64,000 bases of DNA from Anagrus nilaparvatae (taxonomy: Eukaryota > Arthropoda > Insecta > Hymenoptera > Mymaridae). The notes below the pieces were generated by a model, which saw nothing but the letters and a program-made list of their open reading frames with translations, was not told the origin of the DNA and made no database searches. The stretch spans positions 19,712,501 through 19,776,500 of the forward strand of contig JAKSXM010000272.1 in NCBI GenBank assembly GCA_022575985.1, written 5' to 3'. Each line of letters starts with the position of its first letter. Position 1 is the stretch's first letter. This document shows, piece after piece, positions 12,877 through 22,078 of this stretch. A program made the translations under genes and the position numbers.

Positions 12877-13596
12877 GGACGCTCTGTCCACCACAGGGTG
12901 TTTTTTGCGCAGCATATTTGTAACTAAAATATTTTAACCATATATTTATTTATAATAATTTTTTAATGAAAGAATCAATGCTTTTCAGCATTTAGTACAA
13001 GAATATAAAAAAAAAAGTTAAAAATGTTTATTTGTTTAAACAAATACGACCTGTTAAATTTTTAAAATTTTTAGGTCATAAAAGCCTGAGTTCCCAGATC
13101 TGGGCTACTTGGATCAAATTTCTGCTTGGCTCATATTGAAGATCATTCAATTCTAGGGGGAAGTATCGTGGGAAATTTTTCGCTAAACCTTTTCAGTAAT
13201 GAGTTATACCTATTTGTTTATAAATTGTAGAGAATTTTTAACATTTTTTTTATAAACAATTAGCTGTAACTCATTACTGAAGAAGTTTAGCGAAAAATTT
13301 CCCACGATACCTCCCCCTAGAATTGAATGATCTTCAATATGAGCCAAGCAGAATTTTGATCCAAGTAGCCCAGATCTAGGAACTCAGGCTTTTATGACCC
13401 AAAAATTTTAAAAATTTAACAGGTCGTATTTGTTTAAACAAATAAACATTTTTAACTTTTTTTTTTATATTCTTGTACTAAATGCTGAAAAGCATTGATT
13501 CTTTCATTAAAAAATTATTATAAATAAATATATGGTTAAAATATTTTAGTTACAAATATGCTGCGCAAAAAACACCCTGTGGTGGACAGAGCGTCC
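12877..13596. mobile_element. 720-bp long inverted repeat (foldback element)
   Basis: GGACGCTCTGTCCACCACAG at the left end is matched by its complement at the right end (13,577-13,596). The match continues for about 345 bp per arm with only scattered mismatches, leaving a loop of about 25 bp near 13,230-13,255. TTA flanks both ends, consistent with a 3-bp target duplication, although the flank is simple sequence. There is no open frame of note. It lies inside a Zasp52 intron, so the primary transcript would fold here into a very long hairpin. Confidence 0.88.
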
Positions 13597-14634
13597 TTAA
13601 ATTTATAGTGAGTTTGAAAATTATTGCAATTATCGAGAATAATCGAGTCTTAGTTTTTGATACTATTTGTATTTTTTCATTTATCTTAAATTTATACCGG
13701 AAAACTGCAGCTTCAAAATTTAAATTAATTAATTTTGTAAATGAAAATTCAACAAACGCCAAGAAAAAAGTCAAAGTCTAATATATAAAAATAAATTTAA
13801 TTTAATTTAATTTATGCATACTTAATGTACTACCGTGTTTCATCCGTAAGTAATTTTTTTTTCTTCTAATAATATATTTTTATTTATAAGTTCTAACTTT
13901 GAAAAGTCGGTTTAGAGTGTCGAACAGGAAAAAAAGTCAATGCACAAATGTTAAAATAATTTTCGGCGGTTTTAAATAATCTTGATAAATATTAGAGTTC
14001 AAAGTATGTTTCAGCAAAAACTGAAAATTTTAATATACCGTATCAAGTGAAATGAAAAAATTTAAATAAGTTCGTAGTGGAACCTTTTGTTACTTTTGGA
14101 CTCGCGTTGATCGAATTGAATTATCAATCATTTTTAATAATATATCTAAATTTACTATAATTTTGCATTCTTTACAAAAATTAGAATTTAAAAAATTTTA
14201 GAAATCATTTTTACTTCCTTAAAAAGTAGGTTTGTAAATATAAAAAATATTTCTTTTAATTTCTAAATAAACTTTTTTTTAAATGGAATTTAACACATTA
14301 AAAAAATTTTTTTTTTATAATTAATTACTGCTGATTTCTCCAAAAAGTGTATTTAAAAAATATAAAAAATTAATACATAGAAGAATATTTGGAAACGATT
14401 CAGAAACATTTTACATACAAATGTTTTTAAAATTTTGACAAATTTTAATGTGTAAATTGGCATACGAATAAGATAAATGTTTTTTTTTTCTTTCAGTAAT
14501 TTAAATTTTTACTTATACACAGAAATATTGTATGATTTTAAAGTACGTAAATTTAATGGTAATTTAAAAATAATCAAAAAATTTAATTATGAATGAAAAA
14601 ATTCTGTAAATAATAATTACTATGGTTTAATCTA

Positions 14635-14998
14635 CACTGTAAAAAATAACTTCCTTAAATTAACAAAAAAATTATAAAATTTTCGAAAAATTAGTAAACT
14701 TTCGAATAAATTTGTAAATATTCGAAAAAAATCGTAAATTTACTAAATTTAGTATATTAACAAAAAATTCGAGTATTCTCGATTTAATAATTTACAATTT
14801 TTTTTCGAAAATTTACAAAAAATAGTTGTAAATTTCCGAAAAATAGTTGTGAATTTACAACTTTTTTTGTAAAATCACAAAAAAAAATCGATAATTTTAC
14901 GATTTTTATCGAATATTTACAAAAATTTTTGAAAATTCACTAATTTTTCAAAAAAATTCTATTTTTTTTGTAAATTTAAGAAAGTAACTTTTTACAGT
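14635..14998. mobile_element. Palindromic MITE, CACTGTAAAA family, copy 1
   Basis: It starts CACTGTAAAAAATAACTTCC and ends with the imperfect complement (AAGTAACTTTTTACAGT). The internal halves are also mirror-like (GTAAATTTACTAAATTTAGT and similar). A TA precedes it, the usual target of Tc1/mariner-type elements. The same family occurs at 20,131-20,538, and a related end occurs near 46,215-46,229. Confidence 0.8.
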
Positions 14999-15165
14999 AT
15001 GGCAAAAAGTTAGCAAAATCGTAAAGATACGAATATCAGGTAGCATTCAGCTGACAACAGAAAAATAACAAATAAATAAGAAAATCTTGATAAATTTTTA
15101 AATTCTTAATCAAAAAAATAAATACTACACATAGTGCGTATAAAAAAGCCTATATATATAATTAC

Positions 15166-15412
15166 ACTATCAGCTTGTCACAAGAATGACAAATGACAGG
15201 GGAATAATCAGAATAAGCTGAAGAAGTAGTAGAATTTTTCTTTAAATTCCATTCGCAGATATTCTTTCTTTGTTGTTTTTGATAATGCTCCTGTTGCTCT
15301 TGTTGTTTTTCATAACCTAAGTCATTGCTTAAGGGTGTAGATGACCTTGGGGATGTTGCACGTCCACCGACAGCATGGCTGATCGAAGAGAAAAACTCTG
15401 TGCGCGAAGGAA
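15166..15412 (-). CDS. Zasp52: Zasp52 alternative exon B: second version of the LIM1 first knuckle
   Basis: This 247-nt exon has acceptor TTTTTAG and donor GTAATT. It enters in phase 1 and leaves in phase 2, exactly like exon A. It encodes a different linker (GGRATSPRSSTPLSNDLGYE, then a Gln-rich stretch KQQEQQEHYQKQQRK) and ends with SPVICHSCDKLIV, again a Cys-x2-Cys pair with LIV at the same place. Splicing to the exon at 10,539-10,724 would give a complete LIM domain with correct spacing. The other two frames contain stops. Using both A and B in one transcript would also put a frame shift at the B entry and duplicate the knuckle, so A and B should be mutually exclusive. Confidence 0.85.
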
Positions 15413-15939
15413 CTAAAAAGTTGCATTTTTTTTAACCTTTTTTTTTTTGCCTTCTTTTTCTTATTTTATACATGAGATATTATTATTATATTTATTTTAT
15501 GTATGGTGTATAATGTACCATCAAAGGATTTATATAAATTTTTCTTTGTCTCTCGTCAAGTTGAGTGTGCAACCGGTTTATTTTTTTTTAAATAATAATA
15601 ATAATAATAAAAAATATAAAGGAAGATTATCAAGTTTATTAGAGAAAATTATTGACAGTATCGAACTAATTATGGATAATAAAAGTTACGTGAGGAATGA
15701 CTTTTAATGTAATTATTTATATACTACACTTGGATATATACGACCTACTCTGAACGATTTATAAAAAATTTATTTTATTAATTAAATTACCGACAGCTTT
15801 AGTTTTAATCATTTTCTCTTATTTGCTCATTCATACAAAATAGCCTGTTAAAAAGTAAGATTTATAGGCTTGACGTTGTTCTTCTGTCCATCATCATAAT
15901 AATTCAACCATTATCAATAATTTTCTATTCTTCACTTAC

Positions 15940-16108
15940 ACAATTAACCTTTCACATTCAGCACAAATATTTTGTCCTGCTGTTAAATTAGGTTGAGGTG
16001 TTGATGATGTTGATTGTTGATTAGTTTTAGTTTCTGGTGCATAAACTGGACGTAAATTTCCAAGGGCTGGAGATGATGGACATACAATTCCACTATTTAC
16101 TGGTAACT
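15940..16108 (-). CDS. Zasp52: Zasp52 alternative exon A: first zinc knuckle of LIM1
   Basis: This 169-nt exon begins after a tandem CAGCAG acceptor (start at 16,108, or at 16,111 with one extra codon) and ends at a GTAAGT donor. The linker part reads VNSGIVCPSSPALGNLRP and TSSTPQPNLTAGQN. It ends ICAECERLIV, the first Cys-x2-Cys pair of an ALP-type LIM domain. The split last codon (GT plus A) joins exactly to GVFVRIKEKN of the exon at 10,539-10,724. The joined domain has 16 residues between the second Cys and the His, the standard LIM spacing. This is the canonical version, being closest to CxxCERLIV of known Zasp proteins. Confidence 0.94.
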
Positions 16109-16263
16109 CTGCTGATATATTACCGAATATTTTATTTATTTTACGATTTTTTTTTTAATTAACCGTATAGGAAAATAATTTATTATTTTTTTTTTGTGTT
16201 TTGGCATTGAAAATGAAATGAGAAACAAAAAATATGTGATAAATTGAAAGATAAATTACTAAC

Positions 16264-16364
16264 CAGGTTCTGGTGTCCTTGGTTCTTTATCAGCTTCTTG
16301 AACCATTTTGAAAACTTCACTGTTTTGAGCATTGTAATTTTTTTCATTTTTCTTGAAATTCACA
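16264..16364 (-). CDS. Zasp52: Zasp52 exon downstream of ZM motif
   Basis: This 101-nt exon has acceptor TTTTAG and donor GTTAGT. It encodes VNFKKNEKNYNAQNSEVFKM followed by VQEADKEPRTPEPG. The NSEVFKMVQE block is the conserved helical segment that follows the ZM motif in ALP-type proteins. It ends in phase 1 (a lone G), and both alternative LIM1 first-half exons accept that phase. It therefore looks like the constitutive exon from which alternative LIM1 splicing starts. Confidence 0.93.
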
Positions 16365-16431
16365 CTAAAATTATTTTTTATATATTTTAAATGAATGTAA
16401 TTATCTCTTAATTAATATTATCATATTTTAC

Positions 16432-16568
16432 CCTAAAACACCTCCAGCTAAAACTTCAGCTTGAGCAGACAAAGTTTCAGCAATTGTTTCTTCACTGTAA
16501 ATTCCTACAGGACTGTTATACTGTTTATTAACAATCGATTTTATTGGACCTTCACCTGTTCCGTTAAG
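16432..16568 (-). CDS. Zasp52: Zasp52 exon: ZM (ZASP-like) motif
   Basis: This exon has 45 codons plus two bases, with acceptor AAACAG and donor GTAAAA. It encodes LNGTGEGPIKSIVNKQYNSP followed by VGIYSEETIAETLSAQAEVL. IVNKQYNSPxxIYS is the signature of the ZM motif, which binds the rod and C-terminal region of alpha-actinin and, in Drosophila, takes part in Zasp self-association through LIM domains. The exon leaves GG, which joins T of the next exon to make glycine, continuing GGVLG-VNFKK as expected for the family. Confidence 0.95.
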
Positions 16569-16767
16569 CTGTTTAAAATAATAGAGGCATGAAAACAAGA
16601 AATTTTAATGAGAGGCTAAATATGCAAAAACAGCACTTCTTACCAAATACTCTTGTTGAATAAATATTTTAGACAATCACTCTTACGAAATGTTTATAAT
16701 TAAAATGGGATATTATTTCATTTTTTTAGGTCTTAAATTAATTAAGAAATGAATGAAATTGAATTAC

Positions 16768-16806
16768 CGAAACTGAATTTTTCTGTGGTTCTTTATTATT
16801 TGAAAC
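16768..16806 (-). CDS. Zasp52: Candidate 39-nt cassette exon of Zasp52
   Basis: There is an in-phase stretch of 13 codons, VSNNKEPQKNSVS. It is preceded on the minus strand by an AG at the end of an A-rich tract and followed by a GTAATT donor. Both neighbours are phase 0, so including or skipping it keeps the frame between the PDZ exon and the ZM exon. The acceptor has a poor pyrimidine tract, so this is only a candidate alternative micro-exon. No conserved domain is affected. Confidence 0.3.
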
Positions 16807-17183
16807 CTTTTTTGAAATGATCTTAAAACGACAGGTTTGTATAGTGTCTTTATATTTGTAAAATGGTTTTCCTTTTTCTAAAAAGTTTTTTTAATTTTTC
16901 TTAACGGATAAATCCAAATTAGAACGAAGGTCTTATAGTACAAGGAATATAAACATACTAAACGAACTAATATACCGAAACCTTATGTTTTGCAAAAACT
17001 TTATTTTGCGATATAAATGGTGAGTCATTTTAAACGATACACTCAAACATCTCGAAAACAAGACAAAATAATGAAAAAGTGCTTTGTTTAAAAGTTGTTA
17101 GGGTTGGAGGGAGCCATTTTATGTGGGGATTTAGATTTGGGTCTCAGGACCCCATAGAGCCTAGCAAGATCCAAATTAGAAAT

Positions 17184-17590
17184 TTTAAATAGAAACTGTA
17201 TTTTTTTATTTCAAATTCACATTCTGTAGCAAACTTTAGGTTCAGAAAAAATTTTGGATAAAAAATAATACAAGGCCCATTTTTTAGACCCAAAAAAGCT
17301 TTTGGGTCCTACAGACCTTAATGGGTCCAATTGGGCTTTTTTCAAAGCTGTAAATGAAAAAAAAGATATTTTTGGTGTGTACTACTACTTTCATTCTAAA
17401 TTTGTTGTTGTGAAAGACTGTTGGTGATTATTTGAGATTTTGGGCCTTATGACCCTAATGGGTCCAATTGAGCTTTTTTTAAAGCTCAAAATGAATAAAA
17501 AAGATGTTTTTGATAGTTACTACCAATTTTATTCTAAGTTTGTTGTGGTGGAATACTGTTAGGGATCTTTTGAGATTTTGGTCCACTTGG
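17184..17590. repeat. Diverged tandem duplication, 137-bp unit
   Basis: The block ATGGGTCCAATTGGGCTTTT at 17,321 recurs as ATGGGTCCAATTGAGC at 17,458, followed in both cases by similar AAAGCT..AATGAA..AAAGAT and TTCTAA(A/G)TTTGTTGT segments. It lies between the PDZ exon and the ZM exon and has no coding potential. Confidence 0.6.
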
Positions 17591-18322
17591 AACTGTTGTT
17601 TCTAGGCAATGCTAAAATTCACTGCTTTCAATTTTTGGCATTTTTAAAGGTTTTTGCCTATAGCGTAGAAATCTAAGGCAGTTGAAAGGACTACGGGAAA
17701 ATCATGTAGTAACTGTATCAATATAACTTCCCAAGTAATGTTAATATATGTTATAAAAAAGACAAAAGTTTTGTTGTTACATAAAAATCCGTCTTTGGTT
17801 TCAGCCCCCTCCTCCCTCCATATTTTTCTTTGTTTAACAGTCGTTTGTATGAAAAAAAGCAATTTGATTACACTGACCAGAAATTTCGCTTAAATGACAT
17901 AAAACTCAAAGAAAATTTTTTATATAATTACTAAATTGTGCCATGCGCTTCGGTATTATGAACTTTATGAGAACTATTTTTTAAAGAAAAAAATTTTTTT
18001 TTATTATCATTTGACTAGAATCATTCCAATTTATGTAAATGTATATACATTTTTTGGTTTCTAAGACTAATTTTTCCTCTCGTTTTATAGCATTAAGAAC
18101 GTAGATTTGAGATTTTAATTCTATGAAAAATTGAAAAAAAAATATTATTACATTTTCAATAATTCGAAAAAAAAAATAAAAATTTGAAACAATTTTAAAA
18201 TAATAGGGATCAATGAATCGATCTGTTTAAGATGTAAAAGACCAAAATATGAGAGTAGACGACTTGGTAAGTAGTGCTATATTTGCATTTTGTCTAATAA
18301 AAAATACAATAATTATACTTAC

Positions 18323-18649
18323 AAATGGTTTAGGGCTAAAATTATGTCCACTACCAATATGATGAACCTCTTGTTTTTTAGCTGCTAACGAAGTTTTTGT
18401 AACTGGTGTAATACCAGATACTGGAGCAGTAGGTTGTGGTGATGGAACAACTGACGTAGCTGGCGATACACTCGGTCTCCATGTTGAATTACCACCTCTT
18501 TGAATTGTAAATTCAAAACAATTACCAGCTCTTACAATAACATCTTGAGCATCTTTGTGTCTTAAATTATATACATCAGTACCATTTACTCTAATTATTG
18601 CATCACCAGCACGTAAACCTGCAGCTTCTGCTGGTGAACCATTATTTAC
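18323..18649 (-). CDS. Zasp52: Zasp52 exon: remainder of PDZ domain and linker
   Basis: This is a 109-codon exon in phase 0 at both ends. The acceptor is a TTACAG and the donor is GTAAGT. It starts VNNGSPAEAAGLRAGDAI and continues with NLRHKDAQDVIVRAG and FEFTIQRGG, which are the helix and last strands of the PDZ domain (residues about 1-53 of the exon). The remainder is a Ser/Pro/Thr-rich linker (RPSVSPATSVVPSP) and the segment HHIGSGHNFSPKPF, a sequence conserved just before the ZM motif in insect Zasp proteins. PDZ domains of this family bind the C terminus of alpha-actinin. Confidence 0.96.
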
Positions 18650-20130
18650 CTGTAACAAAAAAAATTTTTTTTTTAACTTAAATTTTTTAATAAAATGCAA
18701 AAGATTCATTGAACTTTATTTTATGTAAACTATCGTGTCTAATCTATAAATATATGTAAAAAAGTTTCTAATAATAATAAACTCATCAAAGCTATTTTTG
18801 TTACCCAAGTTTCTTAGAAAATCTTTTTTTAATTTTTTTATATTTATATTCATTAATAATATTTATTAAATCTACGAAAATATCTTTAAAAAAACAAATA
18901 GACAAAAAAAAATTTCAGCTTATTTTTATGAAGAAAATTATTAAATTTAATATTCATATATTTAGTTCAAAATTTATTGGGTACTTTTGTTAAAATATAT
19001 TTTTTACTTATGTTTAAAAAGTAGTATAAATCTATGCGCTTTGAAATTTAAATTTTTATTGCTAATATTGTAGAAATAATTGACATTTATTGAATTTAAA
19101 CAATGAAAATCTAAGACAAATTTATGATCAATGAATGTAAAAATTTTCTTTTATATATTTATAAATCTTTTATGATACTCTATTCATATTTCTGTCTTCA
19201 ATATCTCAAATTTATTAGATTCATTCATTTCAAACGTTTCTCGTAAATAAAGTTGACCAAGTTTTCTATTAGTATTTTATACAGTAGTTTTCTTAAAGTG
19301 GGACATTTACTAAAACTTGACTGGAGCTTTTTTAAAAAGCACAAAATTAGTCTTTTCATATTTGCAAAAATTTGAGTCCAATTTTTTGCATCCACGAATT
19401 CAAAAAATTCCTTGAATATTTAAGTAACTCAATCTAACTGTGTGTCTTAATTAACTCAATTAAAAGAGTAAAGCATTAAAATCATATATAAATATGAGCA
19501 TAACATATTTATTTACTTAAATTACAGTCAATTAAAAGATACAAAATAAAATAAGTAAATATATTTTGGTTGTTTATTTAACGTTAAATTAAATAAAATT
19601 GAGTGTAAAATTATTTTCAAAATTTCTATACATAAGAATAATTTTTCTGTGCAAATAAATTTACTTACAATTATATATAATATCTAGAAAATAGTATACG
19701 TCTGAACGTTTTCGTCTGACACTACTTGTCTATTTTTTCATTTATATTATTTAATGCATGCATTTACATGTTTTGTCTCATTCGTTTAGTTTTGTACATA
19801 TATATATGAATTTTTTTTGTAAAAATAAATAAATGAATCTATATTTTGATATTATGCTCATTACACTTTAATGGTATAAGGGTGATTCCAAGTTAATTGG
19901 GACACCCAAAATGAATGAAAATTGAAAAAATCAAAAAATTTTTAGTCTTTTTATGTTGGGAGACCACTGTTGCGTTTTTAGGTAATTTTTTTTAAATTTC
20001 TCATGCAATTTCATATTTATCTTAAAAATAAAAAAACAATTCTTTCCACGTGTTAATATAAGAAATTTTCTTGTTTTGAAGTTATTTTGTACTGTAAATT
20101 TTTAAAAAATTTGAAAAAATTTTAAATTTA

Positions 20131-20538
20131 CACTGTAAAATGTAATTTTCTTATATTAACAAAAAAAATAGAACATTTTGGAAAAATTAGTAAATTTTCG
20201 AAAAAAATCATAAATTTACTAAATTTAGTATATTAACAAAAAATTGGAGTATCCTCGATTTTTTTTTTTGTGAATTCGCAAGAAAAATTGATAAGGTACA
20301 ATTTTTTTTCGAAAATTTACAAAAAATAGTTGTAAATTTACGAAAAATAGTTGTGAATTTTTAACTTTTTTCGTAAATTCACAAAAAAAAATCGAGAATT
20401 TTCAAATTTTTTGTTAATATACTAAATTTAGTAAATTTACTATTTTTTTCAAATATTTACAAATTTTTTTGAAAATTTACTAATTTTTCGAAAATATTCT
20501 ATTTTTTTGTTAATCTAAGGAAGTTACTTTTTAAAGTG
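20131..20538. mobile_element. Palindromic MITE, CACTGTAAAA family, copy 2
   Basis: It begins CACTGTAAAATGTAATTTTC and ends GGAAGTTACTTTTTAAAGTG, and is flanked by TA on both sides (20,129-20,130 and 20,539-20,540). Interior blocks such as AAATTTAGTATATTAACAAA are shared with copy 1 at 14,635. There is no coding capacity. Confidence 0.82.
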
Positions 20539-20689
20539 TAGTTATCAATGAAAAATTAATCGGTAAGTAGTTGTTTTTCTGTATAAAGTAAAAGCCGGTA
20601 AAAGCAAAATATTTCAGCAAATATTATCGAAAAGTTTCAAGGTATCTATTTCCAGAATATTGAATCCTTAAAAATAATACGAAATAGCT

Positions 20690-20910
20690 ATTTATTAAAC
20701 AAGGGATAAAATATTGGTTTTGGCTTTGCATGCAGTTGTATGCACGAGCGAGTGCAGACTAGTACTAGTGCAGACAGCATGCAAAAGTCGAACCCCATAT
20801 TTTTTCCCGTGTTCTAAAACATAGTTTTACATATAATGGGCAAAAAAGACGTCTCTCTAGGGCAGAAAATAGGCCTTTTTTGCCCTAGATATGTAAAATA
20901 GTTTTTTTGT
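20690..20910. repeat. Two adjacent hairpins with central ACTAGTACTAGT palindrome
   Basis: The first hairpin (about 20,703-20,812) pairs GGGATAAAATATTGGTTTTG with CCCCATATTTTTTCCCG, and TTTGCATGC with GCATGCAAA. Its centre is GCAGACTAGTACTAGTGC. The second (about 20,817-20,910) pairs TAGTTTTACATATAATGGGC with GCCCTAGATATGTAAAATAG around AGGGCAGAAAATAGGCC. There are no open frames. They may be the two ends of one short palindromic transposon or two separate ones. Confidence 0.6.
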
Positions 20911-21991
20911 TTAAATTCCTGTAAAATTAAAGAATTGCCCATGTGTACTTATATTTTTTTAATTTCAAAAAATAATATAAAAAAGCCAACACATTTTTGT
21001 TATTTTTTACAATATGTCATAAAAAAAATTAAAATTTTAACCTCTTATTTTTTTTACTCAATTTTTTTTCTTTTTTTTTGATGTTTTACATGCGTATATT
21101 ATTTGTATCTCACTAAACTAAATATTTCAAAGTCATTCCAAAATTAAATATCAAAAAAAGAAAATTTATTTTTTTATTTATTTAAAAATAACTTTTTTAT
21201 CAATGTAAAAATAAAGCGATATATTCATTTACGTCAGGATTACGAGTATGTGCATGCTTTAGTTTAAATATCGATAAAAAAATTCTATATTGCTTATTTT
21301 CTGACCAAATTTGAGTAATGTGAGTTTTCAAATAAAACAATTAAAATTAATTTGGGTTTGGATGGTTTAACACGTTTAAAAGTCTTGTATTATACTTGTA
21401 AAAAAAAAACCTTGCTTCATTTATAGTCGTATTAAAAATTTGGATATTTAAATGAAATCATGTTAATTTAAGTATGTCTAATTATTTATTCGATTATTTA
21501 TAAGTTTCATTATTTAAGGTAATGAATGAGTATGTAATAATGAATGAGTAGTTTAAAGATAAGGAAAGGAAGATTTAAGTATGATATTATAATGTACAAT
21601 ATTATTTGATATTTTGTAAAGTATTCAATAATTTCTCGCAAGTGAAATGTCCACACTATAGTATAAATATAAGTGAGTTTAAAAAAAAATTTAATTATGA
21701 AATATAATAAAATTAACATTGACTTTCTAGATGTCGCATCGGTCACGTTACTTCCCAATATTGTTAAATTAATTTATTATAAATTACTACTTAAAGATTA
21801 ATAGTTCTCTAAATTATAGATGTGATCAGAATCTGTTCCTCGATTTATTCATATTTTTATACCCTTGAAGATTAATATTTATACTTTCAATATTAATGTT
21901 TGTCTTTATCTTTATTATTCTGTAGTCTAATAAAATAAAAATTTTTATAAGTTTAACGACTCTGAAAATATAATTTTCTAGTAGAATTGCA

Positions 21992-22078
21992 TTATAAAAA
22001 TTGCTGTTTTCTGGTACTAGCTAGTAGTGGCTGATTTGAAGTGACACTTGCTGTGATACTGTTGCTTGAATCATCCAT
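21992..22078 (-). other. Short open frame with non-intronic composition
   Basis: An ATG-initiated frame of 28 codons (MDDSSNSITASVTSNQPLLA, then STRKQQFL and TAA) has balanced codon use unlike the surrounding AT-rich intron. No donor site follows in phase, so it does not fit as a Zasp52 exon. It could be a transposon remnant or chance. I do not recognise it. Confidence 0.15.

Larger units (their letters stand above)
10725..15165 (-). other. Zasp52 intron between LIM1 halves
   Basis: This 4.4-kb intron separates alternative exon B from the shared LIM1 half. It contains a CACTGAAAAAAAATCCGG terminal sequence at 10,867 (same family as 39,401-39,726), the 720-bp inverted repeat at 12,877-13,596 and the palindromic element at 14,635-14,998. 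An (ATA)n microsatellite lies at about 12,395-12,440. No further exon was found. Confidence 0.7.
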
